A DNA stretch of 24,263 bases from JAPXSY01 sp034003585 (GTDB taxonomy: Bacteria; Verrucomicrobiota; Kiritimatiellia; RFP12; UBA1067), in the NCBI GenBank assembly GCA_034003585.1, contig JAVEYH010000047.1, forward strand, positions 1-24,263, read 5' to 3'. The notes beneath the pieces were generated by a model. The model was not told the origin of the DNA. It saw only the letters and a list, made by a program, of their open reading frames with translations, and ran no database searches. This document shows positions 1 through 7,076 of this stretch, piece by piece (position 1 is the first letter of the stretch; each line of letters starts with the position of its first letter). A program made the translations under genes and the position numbers.

Positions 1-471
1 CTTTTCGCGGCCCTCGCGGGCCGGGGTGTGGCGCGCGCCACGGTCACGCTGCTTGTGGGGCCCGGCACCTTTAAACCGGTCAAGGTGGCGCAGGTCGAGG
101 CGCACCGCATGGACCCCGAGCGGTATGCCGTGCCCGCCGCCACGGCCGCGGCCGTGGCGGCCTGCCGCGCGCGCGGCGGCCGTGTGGTGGCGGTCGGCAG
201 CACTAGCGTGCGCACGCTGGAGACCGTGGCCGCGGCCCACGGCGGCGAGGTGGCGGCCGCGGCCGGCTCCAGTTCGATCTTCATTTATCCGCCTTACCGG
301 TTCCGCGTCACCGACGCGATGCTGACGAATTTCCACCTGCCCAAATCGACGCTCATCATGATGGTCGCCGCCCTGGCGGGCCGCGAACGCATCCTGGAGG
401 CCTACCGCGAGGCGGTCCGGGAGCGATACCGGTTTTTCAGTTACGGCGACTGCATGCTGATCCTGCCCTGA
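1..471 (+). CDS. queA: S-adenosylmethionine:tRNA ribosyltransferase-isomerase, C-terminal part (5' end outside window)
   Basis: QueA transfers and isomerises the ribose of S-adenosylmethionine onto preQ1 in tRNA, making epoxyqueuosine at the wobble position of GUN-anticodon tRNAs in the cytoplasm. The reading frame is open from the first base, so about 156 C-terminal residues are visible; a full enzyme is about 340-400 residues. Family motifs are clear: VGPGTFKPVKV, then GSTSVRTLE, then FIYPPYRFRVTDAMLTNFHL followed by PKSTL, and a C-terminal RFFSYGDCMLI. The last is close to the usual FSYGDAMLI, with Cys where Ala is common. The internal ATG at 28 is not the start, because conserved sequence extends to the window edge. 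Only 48 bases separate its stop from the next gene, so some read-through into the glycosyltransferase operon is possible. The family assignment is secure. Confidence 0.95.
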   Translation, partial: LFAALAGRGVARATVTLLVGPGTFKPVKVAQVEAHRMDPERYAVPAATAAAVAACRARGGRVVAVGSTSVRTLETVAAAHGGEVAAAAGSSSIFIYPPYRFRVTDAMLTNFHLPKSTLIMMVAALAGRERILEAYREAVRERYRFFSYGDCMLILP

Positions 472-519
472 AGTTTTGGGTGGAAGCCCCCTCCCTGGAA
501 CCGGTATACTGCAAGGCAA

Positions 520-1263
520 ATGACCGAAAAAACGCTGATCATCATTCCGACGTATGACGAGCGCGAGAACGTGGAGCCCATGTCCGCGGCGGTCCTTCGC
601 GAGGTGCCCGGGGCGGACCTGCTGTTTGTCGATGACCATTCGCCCGACGGGACCGGCGCGGTGCTGGATGCGATCGCGGCGCGCGAACCGCGGGTGTTTG
701 TGATGCACCGCGCGGGCAAGGAGGGCCTCGGCCGCGCCTACATCGCCGGGTTCAAGTGGGCGCTGGAGCGCGGATACGAACTGATCTGCGAAATGGACTG
801 CGACTTTTCGCACGATCCCGCGGTCCTGCCGGTCCTGCTGCAAACCGCGCGGGAAGGAGCGGACCTCGTGCTCGGGTCGCGTTACGTCGGCGGCATCCGT
901 GTGATGAACTGGCCCATGAGCCGGCTGCTGCTCTCGACCGGGGCGGCGCAGTACGTCAAATGGATCACCGGCATGCCGGTCAACGATCCCACGGGCGGGT
1001 TCAAGTGTTTCCGGCGCGCAGTGCTGGAGGCCGTCGATCTTGACCGGATCACCTCCAACGGCTACTCGTTCCAGATCGAGATGACCCATACCGCCTGGAT
1101 GCTGGGCTTCACCGTGCGGGAAGTGCCCATCACGTTTGAGGACCGCCGTTCCGGATACTCCAAGATGCGCGCCAACATCGCGTATGAGGCCGTGGCCATG
1201 GTGCTGCGCCTGTGGGGGCGTTGCGGTTTCCGCCGGTCGCCGCGGCCGGGAGGGCGGACGTGA
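520..1263 (+). CDS. Family 2 glycosyltransferase, polyprenol monophosphomannose/dolichol-phosphate mannose synthase type
   Basis: This 247-residue enzyme belongs to the GT2 Dpm1/Ppm1 family, which transfers a sugar (classically mannose from GDP-mannose) to a polyprenyl phosphate at the inner membrane face. Visible motifs are IIIPTYDERENV (residues 7-18), FVDDHSPDGT (36-45), the metal/nucleotide-binding EMDCDFSHDP (91-100), GSRYVGG, DPTGGFKCFRR, the acceptor-loop NGYSFQIEM and a terminal SGYSKM. It lacks the C-terminal membrane domain of longer relatives and ends in a short basic tail, so it is the compact soluble or peripheral form. ATG at 520 begins directly at the conserved domain. A TATACT sequence at 505-510 could be a -10 element, but no matching -35 is evident. 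The stop codon overlaps the next gene's GTG by four bases. The donor sugar cannot be read from sequence; mannose, glucose or another hexose are all possible. Confidence 0.9.
   Translation: MTEKTLIIIPTYDERENVEPMSAAVLREVPGADLLFVDDHSPDGTGAVLDAIAAREPRVFVMHRAGKEGLGRAYIAGFKWALERGYELICEMDCDFSHDPAVLPVLLQTAREGADLVLGSRYVGGIRVMNWPMSRLLLSTGAAQYVKWITGMPVNDPTGGFKCFRRAVLEAVDLDRITSNGYSFQIEMTHTAWMLGFTVREVPITFEDRRSGYSKMRANIAYEAVAMVLRLWGRCGFRRSPRPGGRT
1249..1253 (+). promoter_or_regulatory. Ribosome binding site fixing the GTG start of the UbiA-family gene
   Basis: GGAGG at 1249-1253 sits six bases before GTG at 1260. The frame could open at ATG 1212, but that start would overlap the glycosyltransferase by 52 bases and add a non-hydrophobic, non-conserved leader. 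The RBS spacing and the GTGA overlap favour 1260. Confidence 0.75.
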
Positions 1264-2177
1264 TTCCGGCGCGCGCGGCCGTCTGGTTCCGGGCCCTGCG
1301 TCCGGCCCAATGGCTGAAAAACGGCGTGCTCCCCGCAGCCTACTTTTTCGCGCGGTGGGATCCGAGTCAGTGCGAGGGGGTGCGGGGGACGCTCCCCCTG
1401 GCGCGCGTGGCCCTGGCGGTGGCCTGCTTCTGCTGCGTCTCCAGCGGCATCTATCTGATCAACGACGTGCGGGATATCGAGGCGGACCGGGCGCACCCGC
1501 TGAAGCGCCTGCGCCCGCTCGCCGCCGGACGGATCCGCCCGCCCGCGGCGGTCGCGGTCGCGCTCGCGCTGCTGGCGGCAGGTCTGGCGGCCGGCGCGCT
1601 GACCCTGCCGCGCGCGTTCGCGGAGGTGCTGCTCGCGTACGGGCTCATGCAGGTGGCCTACACGTTCGGGCTCAAGCGCATCCCCTATGTGGACGTGTTC
1701 GTGATCGCCGCGGGGTTTGTGCTTCGCGCGATCGCCGGGGCCGCGGCCCTGTCGGTCCGCATCTCGCCCTGGCTGCTGCTGTGCACCTTTCTGCTCGCGC
1801 TGTTCCTGGCCCTCTGCAAACGCCGTCACGAGAAGGTGCTGCTGGACGGGGACGGGGAGCGCCACCGCGAGGCTTTGGCCGGGTATGACCGGTACCTGCT
1901 CGATCTGCAGATCGCGGTGACCGCCTCCGCCACGCTGGTTTGTTACGCGATGTACACGCTTTCGGAGGAGACGGTGCGGCGTTTCGGCACCAACCGGTTG
2001 GGACTCACCATCCCGTTTGTGGTGTTCGGCCTGTTCCGCTATCTCGAACTGGTCTACCGCCATGACGGCGGGGGCCGCCCCGAACAGACGCTGCTGACCG
2101 ACCGCGTGCTGATCGGCACGGTGGTCCTGTTCCTGCTGACCGCGCTGGCGGTTTTCCTCACCGGGCGGACCGCATGA
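1260..2177 (+). CDS. UbiA-family prenyltransferase, decaprenyl-phosphate phosphoribosyltransferase (DPPR synthase)-like
   Basis: This 305-residue polytopic membrane protein matches the UbiA subgroup typified by mycobacterial DPPR synthase, which joins 5-phosphoribose from PRPP to a polyprenyl phosphate. It opens with the subgroup's RALRPAQWLKN, followed by the Asp-rich NDVRDIEAD (N68, D69, D72, D76) with HPLKRLRPLAAG directly after it. Next come PYVDVFVIAAGFVLR and a cytosolic KRRHE (187-191), then a GYDRYLLDLQ-type loop before the last helices. These features fit the phosphoribosyltransferase subgroup better than quinone- or heme-type UbiA proteins. GTG 1260 overlaps the upstream TGA, and the 3' end overlaps the next gene as ATGA, so translation is probably coupled on both sides. 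Function is inferred from motifs; a different phospho-sugar donor is possible. No epimerase of the mycobacterial DPA pathway lies beside it. Confidence 0.85.
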   Translation: MIPARAAVWFRALRPAQWLKNGVLPAAYFFARWDPSQCEGVRGTLPLARVALAVACFCCVSSGIYLINDVRDIEADRAHPLKRLRPLAAGRIRPPAAVAVALALLAAGLAAGALTLPRAFAEVLLAYGLMQVAYTFGLKRIPYVDVFVIAAGFVLRAIAGAAALSVRISPWLLLCTFLLALFLALCKRRHEKVLLDGDGERHREALAGYDRYLLDLQIAVTASATLVCYAMYTLSEETVRRFGTNRLGLTIPFVVFGLFRYLELVYRHDGGGRPEQTLLTDRVLIGTVVLFLLTALAVFLTGRTA

Positions 2178-2974
2178 CGCGCGCGTTTCTGGAAACCCTG
2201 ACCCGGCGGTACCGGGCGTATGTGGACAGGTTCCGCGACGCGCGCGGCGAGCTGCCCGAACTGCACCGGCTGAAAGCCGAGCACACCGAACGGGTGGCGG
2301 AAAACGCTTGCCGGATCATGGCCGGGGAGGGCTGGCCCGAGGACTGGGCCGCCGCAGGCGAGGCGGGCGCATGGCTGCACGATATCGGCCGACACGTGCA
2401 GTTGCGGGATTACGGCACCTTCCGGGATGCCGATTCCCTCGATCATGCGGCATGCGGCGTGGCGGTCATCCGCGCGGAACGCCTGCTCGAAGGTCTCGCG
2501 GCCGCGTCCCGCGCGCGGATTCTCGCCGCGGTGATGCTGCACAACCGGAAGACCGTGCCGGACGGGCTGGCGGACGGCGCGGCGCGTCTGACGCATCTGG
2601 TGCGGGATGCCGACAAACTCGATATTTTCCGTGTTCTCGAAGAGGTGGTGGCCGACGGCTCGCTACGGCGCAATCCCGCGATCGCCTGGGGGTTGCGGAC
2701 GGACGGCGCGCCCTCGCCCGATGTCGTCGCGTCGGTCTGCGCCGGCCGGCCGGTGTCCTACGACGCCGTCCGGAACCTGTCGGACTTCGTGCTCATCCAG
2801 ATCGGGTGGCTCATCAGCGGACTGCACTACACCGCGTCGTTGCGGTTGGCGGCGGAGCGGCGGGTCCTGGAGTACCGCGAGGCGTTTCTGAAGACGCTCA
2901 GCGGGGATGCGGGCGTGACGCGCTGTTGCGACGCGGCGCGGCGTCATTTTGCGGCGAAGGCGGTGGGGGCGTGA
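2174..2974 (+). CDS. HD-domain metal-dependent phosphohydrolase, function unknown
   Basis: This is a 266-residue, apparently soluble protein with a complete HD-domain metal site. H37 lies in EHTERV, H69-D70 in AWLHDIGRH, H91 in DHAACG, H123 in VMLHNRK and D145 in VRDADKLDIFR. HD proteins hydrolyse phosphate esters, often on nucleotides, but the substrate here is not evident. The C-terminal third (after about residue 165) is predicted helical and carries no motif I recognise. The start ATG overlaps the prenyltransferase stop (ATGA), and its own stop overlaps the lipid kinase GTG. This tight nesting between three lipid-linked enzymes suggests a role in the same pathway, for example removing a phosphate from a prenyl-phosphosugar or clearing a nucleotide by-product. 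A nucleotide hydrolase recruited only by genome compaction is the alternative. Confidence 0.85.
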   Translation: MTRAFLETLTRRYRAYVDRFRDARGELPELHRLKAEHTERVAENACRIMAGEGWPEDWAAAGEAGAWLHDIGRHVQLRDYGTFRDADSLDHAACGVAVIRAERLLEGLAAASRARILAAVMLHNRKTVPDGLADGAARLTHLVRDADKLDIFRVLEEVVADGSLRRNPAIAWGLRTDGAPSPDVVASVCAGRPVSYDAVRNLSDFVLIQIGWLISGLHYTASLRLAAERRVLEYREAFLKTLSGDAGVTRCCDAARRHFAAKAVGA

Positions 2975-3852
2975 GGGCCTGCGTGCTGGTGGCGCCGACC
3001 GTCAGCGTGGGGCCGCGCGAGCGCCTGCGCGCGGCCCTGGCGCGGGCCTCCGACACGCGCGGAATCGCGGTGGAGGTGCTGGACCTGCCCGCCGCCGACC
3101 GTCTGGCGGAGGTGATCGGCGAGCTTCTGGCCCGGGGGGCGGAGTGTGTGGCGGCGGCCGGCGGGGACGGCACGGTGGCGGCGGTGGCGCAGGTGCTCGC
3201 CGGCGGCGGCGTGCCGCTGGGCATCGTGCCGCTGGGCACCGGCAATCTGGTGGCGCGGGAACTGGGCATCCCGCTTGAGGCGGAACGGGCTGCGGAACTG
3301 CTGGCCGGTCCGTCGACCCGCAGGCGGCTTGACGTGATGCGGATCAACGGGCGCATCCATCTGCTGAACGCGGGTGTGGGGATCAATGCCGAAGTGATCG
3401 ACCGCACCTCGCGTCTCGGCAAGAACCTGTTCGGGGTGTCGGCGTATGTGGGGACCGCGGTGTGGAAAGTGATGCAGGCCCGGCCGCAACGGATGGAAAT
3501 CGTGATCGACGGGGTGGCTGCGGTTTATGACGCCACGGATGTGCTGATCTCCAACTGCGGGATTCTGGCGAGAGGGCTGTATCCCAACGGCCCGGACATC
3601 CGCGCGGACGACGGACGGCTGGACGTGTGCGTGGTCTGCATGAAGCGGCCGCTCGAATATCCGTGGTCGTACGTGATGCGTCTGTTGCGCCCGCGCAATG
3701 TGAACCGGGTCCTGCATGAGCGCGCGGCCGCCTGTGCGGTAACGGTGCGCAGCGCGCGGCCGCTGGCGGTTCAGGCGGACGGCGACATCATCGGCGTCAC
3801 GCCCGTGACGGTGGAGATCCTGCCGCATGCGCTCTCCGTGATCGTCCCGTGA
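2971..3852 (+). CDS. Diacylglycerol kinase-family lipid kinase (YegS/DagK/BmrU-like)
   Basis: This 293-residue protein carries the diacylglycerol-kinase catalytic signature: GGDGT at residues 64-68 (ATP binding) and PLGTGN at 87-92, followed by ARELGIPL. The C-terminal beta-rich half includes LNAGVGINAEVI, DGRLDVCVV and a terminal VQADGDIIG, which corresponds to the usual Q-x-DG-E loop, with Asp-Ile here instead of Glu. The family phosphorylates membrane lipids such as diacylglycerol, phosphatidylglycerol, sphingosine or polyprenols on the cytosolic face. The frame is open far upstream through the HD gene, but GTG at 2971 is the sensible start. It overlaps the previous TGA by four bases, has a G-rich stretch (2962-2969) just before it, and begins at the first beta strand of the domain. 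It is the last gene of the four-gene coupled operon. The lipid substrate is not deducible from sequence. Confidence 0.85.
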   Translation: MRACVLVAPTVSVGPRERLRAALARASDTRGIAVEVLDLPAADRLAEVIGELLARGAECVAAAGGDGTVAAVAQVLAGGGVPLGIVPLGTGNLVARELGIPLEAERAAELLAGPSTRRRLDVMRINGRIHLLNAGVGINAEVIDRTSRLGKNLFGVSAYVGTAVWKVMQARPQRMEIVIDGVAAVYDATDVLISNCGILARGLYPNGPDIRADDGRLDVCVVCMKRPLEYPWSYVMRLLRPRNVNRVLHERAAACAVTVRSARPLAVQADGDIIGVTPVTVEILPHALSVIVP

Positions 3853-3861
3853 GGTCCGGCG

Positions 3862-3878
3862 GCGCGGGGAGCCCGCGC
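3862..3878. terminator. Short GC hairpin between convergent lipid kinase and murA genes
   Basis: GCGCGGG (3862-3868), loop GAG, CCCGCGC (3872-3878) form a perfect 7-bp stem inside the 31-base convergent gap. There is no T-run on either side, so it is at best a weak bidirectional or factor-assisted terminator. Its position between two facing 3' ends is the main support. Confidence 0.4.
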
Positions 3879-3883
3879 GCGGT

Positions 3884-5176
3884 TCAGTCCGGAACCCGCT
3901 CGATCTCCGCGCCCAGACGGCGGAGCTCCACCTCCACCGACTCGTACCCGCGGTCGATGCTGCCCGCGTTGTGGATCACGGTCTCGCGTTTGGCGCACAG
4001 CGCGGCCACCAGCAGCGCCATGCCCGCGCGGATATCGGGGCTGGCCACCGTTGTGCCGTGCAGGGTCGTCGGGCCGGTCACGACCACCCGGTGCGGATCG
4101 CACTGCACGATGCGCGCGCCCATGCCGATCAGGTGGTCCACGAAATACATGCGGCTCTCGAACATCTTTTCGAAAAAGAGCGTGGTGCCGCGCGTCTGCG
4201 TGGCGAGCACGATCAGCACGCTCATCAGATCCGAGGGGAACATGGGCCACGGGCCGTCCTCGATTTTGGGGATCACGTCACCGAGGTCATAGGCGGTCTT
4301 CAGGCGCTGGCGCGCGGGAAGCCGCAGGGTGCGGGTCTCCGGCGTCACGGTCCACCGCACGCCGAACCGGCCGAACGGTTTCTGGAGGATCTCCAGATCG
4401 CCGGGCGCCACATCCTCGACCGTGAGTTCGCCGCCGGTCACGAGCGCCGCGGCGAGATAACTGCCCGCATCAATGTAATCCGGCCCGATGCGCTGCTCCG
4501 TGCCGTGAAGCGCGTCGACGCCCTCGATGGTGAGCAGATTGGTCCCGATTCCGCTGATGCGCGCGCCCATGGCGATCAGCATGCGGCAGAGATCCTGCAC
4601 GTGCGGCTCGCAGGCGGTGTTGTAAATCGTGGTGGTGCCCTTGGCCAGCACCGAGGCCATGATCAGGTTCTCGGTGGCCGTGACGCTCGCCTCATCCAGC
4701 AGCAGGCGGTGGCCCTGGAGGCGGCGGGCCGTCTTGAAGGTGTAGGCCCCGCCTGTCCGGATCGCCGCGCCGAGCTGGCGGAACCCGTCCAGATGGGTGT
4801 CGAGGCGGCGCCGGCCGATGACATCGCCGCCGGGCGGATAGAGTTTGGCCGAACCGCAGCGGCCGAGCAGCGGTCCGGCGAAAAGGATCGACGAGCGCAC
4901 CCGGCCGCAGTGCTCGCGGTCCAGATGCGTGTGGCGGATCCGTTTGGCGCACAGCCGCACGGTACGGGTGTCGGAATGGAGATCCACGGCGACGCCGATG
5001 TCCGCCAACAGCTCCAGCATGACGCGCACGTCAGCGATCAGCGGCAGGTTTTTCAGCGTCACCGGCTCGGCGGTCAGGAGACTGGCGGCGAGCATGGGCA
5101 GGGCCGCGTTCTTGTTGCCGGGCGTGCGGTGGACCCCGCAGATCGGCTTGCCGCCTCTGATGATGAAACGTGACAT
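3884..5176 (-). CDS. murA: UDP-N-acetylglucosamine 1-carboxyvinyltransferase (MurA) with Asp in place of active-site Cys
   Basis: MurA transfers enolpyruvate from PEP to UDP-GlcNAc, the first committed step of peptidoglycan synthesis, in the cytoplasm. The 430-residue length is normal. Visible signatures are PGNKNAALPML with K22-N23, the catalytic loop PPGGDVIGRRRLD (residues 114-126), EDVAPGDLEIL, FPSDLM with the probable general base D316, and SPDIRAGMAL with R383. The loop residue that is Cys115 in E. coli is Asp118 here (codon GAT, 4823-4825 complement). Asp at this site keeps the enzyme active but blocks covalent modification by fosfomycin in other bacteria. R123 aligns with E. coli Arg120. 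The loop and the later FEKMFESRMYFVDHL region resemble a distinct MurA subfamily rather than the enterobacterial type. The gene is transcribed alone, convergent with the lipid kinase and divergent from purF. ATG at 5176 starts exactly at the conserved N-terminus. Confidence 0.92.
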   Translation of the reverse strand: MSRFIIRGGKPICGVHRTPGNKNAALPMLAASLLTAEPVTLKNLPLIADVRVMLELLADIGVAVDLHSDTRTVRLCAKRIRHTHLDREHCGRVRSSILFAGPLLGRCGSAKLYPPGGDVIGRRRLDTHLDGFRQLGAAIRTGGAYTFKTARRLQGHRLLLDEASVTATENLIMASVLAKGTTTIYNTACEPHVQDLCRMLIAMGARISGIGTNLLTIEGVDALHGTEQRIGPDYIDAGSYLAAALVTGGELTVEDVAPGDLEILQKPFGRFGVRWTVTPETRTLRLPARQRLKTAYDLGDVIPKIEDGPWPMFPSDLMSVLIVLATQTRGTTLFFEKMFESRMYFVDHLIGMGARIVQCDPHRVVVTGPTTLHGTTVASPDIRAGMALLVAALCAKRETVIHNAGSIDRGYESVEVELRRLGAEIERVPD

Positions 5177-5531
5177 GGTCGGGTTCTCGCGGTTTCAAAC
5201 GCTCCGTCCCAAGGGGCGGCGCACGGAAAAAAGAGACGCGTACAGCAAACCATAAAATGCGGCGCATGAGAATGAAAAACAGTCGCGAATCAATTGGCGG
5301 GGACGGCTCGGCGGCCCGCCCGTTTTTCATGGGAGCGCTGAACGTGGAGCGTACGGGAAAGTACGGATGGGGGACAGAAATGTCATACAGGGGGAGACGT
5401 TGCGCGACTTTATAACAAAAATGTCTCGCTGTTTCCTGCCGGAAAAATCGCGAGGGCTTCAATTTGCCGGATTCCCGACCGGAATCTGGGACCGCAGGGC
5501 CTTGGCATACCAACTGCTTAAATCATGCGAT
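5177..5531. other. Divergent murA-purF intergenic region, AT-richer than its surroundings
   Basis: No convincing gene is seen in these 355 bases; they must hold promoters for murA (leftward) and purF (rightward). Visible elements include a hairpin-forming GGCGGG (5296-5301) / CCCGCC (5315-5320) pair followed by CGTTTTT, and a direct repeat GTACGG at 5351-5356 and 5361-5366. There is a TATAAC at 5411-5416 that could be a rightward -10 without a clear -35. Inverted repeats are TTTCC/GGAAA (5432-5445) and GATTCC-N5-GGAATC (5470-5486). The purF frame stays open through 5367-5531, but these codons do not resemble PurF. Confidence 0.5.
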
Positions 5532-7022
5532 ATGACTGAGCGATGCGACAACTCCGACGAAGAGGGCCAGTGTGGCCCGCAAGGCCCGCGCGAGGCGTGC
5601 GGGGTGGTGGCGGTAGTCGGTGTGGAGCATGCGGCGTTGGCGCTGTACGACGGCTTGTTCGCTTTGCAGCACCGCGGCCAGGAAGCGGCCGGCATGGTGG
5701 TGAGTGACGGCAAAGACCTGCACTTCTGCAAGGGCATGGGGTTGGTCAGCGAGGTGTTCACCGGTGATTTTGCGGAGCACCTGCCCGGACGCATCGGGAT
5801 CGGGCATGTCCGGTACTCCACCACCGGCGCGTCGCGCTCGGGCAACGTGCAGCCGTTTCTGGCCGAGTGCCGGGACGGGCAGTGGGCGGTCGCGCACAAC
5901 GGCAATCTGGTGAACGCGGGGGAGCTGCGCGACCGGTATCAGAAGCAGGGCGCGATTTTCCAGACCACGACCGACAGCGAGATTCTGCTGCACCAGCTTG
6001 CGGACCCGGCCTTTTTCGGGCAGCGTGACCGGATCCGTTCGGCGCTGGCGGAACTGCGGGGCTCCTTCGCTTTTGTGATCGCGCGGCCGGGATGCGTCTA
6101 CGCCGCGCGCGATCCGTGGGGCATCCGCCCGCTCTCGCTGGGGCGTCTCGGCGCGGGGTATGTGGTGGCCAGCGAGACCTGTGCGCTGCAACAGATCGGT
6201 GCGGCCTGGGTCCGCGACATCAACCCCGGCGAACTGATCAAGGTGACGGAGGCCGGCGTAACGAGTCTGCGCTTCGCCGATGTGCCGCCCGGCGGGTACG
6301 GCCAGTGCGTGTTCGAACACATTTATTTCGCCCGGCCCAACAGCCGCCTGTTCGGCCAGAGTGTCTATCAGGTGCGTTCCGCGATCGGGCGCCGTCTCGC
6401 GGAGGAGGCGCCTGCCGTGGCCGACGTGGTGGTGCCGATCCCGGACAGCGGCGTGCTGGCGGCGCTGGGGTATTCGCACGCGAGCGGCATCCCTTTTGAG
6501 ATGGGGTTCATCCGCAATCATTATGTCGGGCGCACCTTCATCATGCCCACCCAGCGGTCGCGGGTGAGCGGTGCGGACCTGAAACTGGCGGTGGTGCCGG
6601 AGGTGGTGGCGGGCAAGCGTGTGGTGCTGATCGATGATTCCATCATCCGGGGCACCACGATCCGGAAACGCATCGGCGTGCTGCGGGACGCGGGCGCGGC
6701 GGAGGTGCATGTGCGCATCGCCTGCCCGCCGACGCGCCACCCCTGTTATTTCGGCATCGATTTTCCCGAGGCCTCGGAACTGGTCGCGGCGGGCCGTTCC
6801 GAAGAGCAGGTGCGCTGTTTGTGCGGCGCGGACTCGATCGGATACCTGAGCCGGGAGGGGTTGCGGTCGGTGCTGACGCAGCCGGAGGTTTTCTGTTTCG
6901 GGTGCTTTGACGGGCACTATCCGTGCGCGACGGAGCACGCGGTGTGCCGGCGCGCGCTGGAGCGGAACGGCGCCGGCCGGCTGGAGGACCGTCACCACCG
7001 GTACGGGGTGATGATGCAGTAA
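5532..7022 (+). CDS. purF: Amidophosphoribosyltransferase (glutamine PRPP amidotransferase)
   Basis: PurF converts PRPP and glutamine to 5-phosphoribosylamine, the first step of de novo purine synthesis. From ATG 5532 the product is 496 residues. The N-terminal Ntn-type glutaminase begins at Cys23 (EACGVVAV), implying removal of a 22-residue propeptide; LQHRGQEAAGM follows. The PRPP loop VVLIDDSIIRGTT is intact. Cys259 (GQCVFEHIYF), Cys405 (HPCYFGID), Cys455 and Cys458 (CFGC) match the four ligands of the [4Fe-4S] cluster of the Bacillus-type enzyme, so this is the oxygen-sensitive cluster form. ATG 5532 has no good Shine-Dalgarno. In-frame ATGs at 5421 and 5367 exist but would give an implausibly long, GC-poor propeptide. 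purF is the first gene of a six-gene co-directional block, and gltB begins 54 bases downstream. Confidence 0.95.
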   Translation: MTERCDNSDEEGQCGPQGPREACGVVAVVGVEHAALALYDGLFALQHRGQEAAGMVVSDGKDLHFCKGMGLVSEVFTGDFAEHLPGRIGIGHVRYSTTGASRSGNVQPFLAECRDGQWAVAHNGNLVNAGELRDRYQKQGAIFQTTTDSEILLHQLADPAFFGQRDRIRSALAELRGSFAFVIARPGCVYAARDPWGIRPLSLGRLGAGYVVASETCALQQIGAAWVRDINPGELIKVTEAGVTSLRFADVPPGGYGQCVFEHIYFARPNSRLFGQSVYQVRSAIGRRLAEEAPAVADVVVPIPDSGVLAALGYSHASGIPFEMGFIRNHYVGRTFIMPTQRSRVSGADLKLAVVPEVVAGKRVVLIDDSIIRGTTIRKRIGVLRDAGAAEVHVRIACPPTRHPCYFGIDFPEASELVAAGRSEEQVRCLCGADSIGYLSREGLRSVLTQPEVFCFGCFDGHYPCATEHAVCRRALERNGAGRLEDRHHRYGVMMQ

Positions 7023-7076
7023 CGCGGTGAACGGGGGCGCGGAGGCCCCACGGCGAGAGACGCGAACGGGGTGGAG

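Noticed and set aside
505..510. TATACT as a promoter giving a near-leaderless glycosyltransferase transcript
   Set aside because: No -35 at usable distance and only one hexamer match; mentioned with the gene but not claimed as a promoter.
2308..2970. N-terminal extension of the lipid kinase frame into the HD gene
   Set aside because: The extra residues are Arg/Gly-rich shadow sequence of the HD gene. The kinase domain begins at GTG 2971, which overlaps the HD stop by four bases.
5367..5531. Longer PurF start at 5367 or 5421
   Set aside because: It would make a propeptide of about 60-78 residues in AT-richer sequence with no family resemblance. A 22-residue propeptide from 5532 is closer to known PurF precursors, although the RBS is poor.
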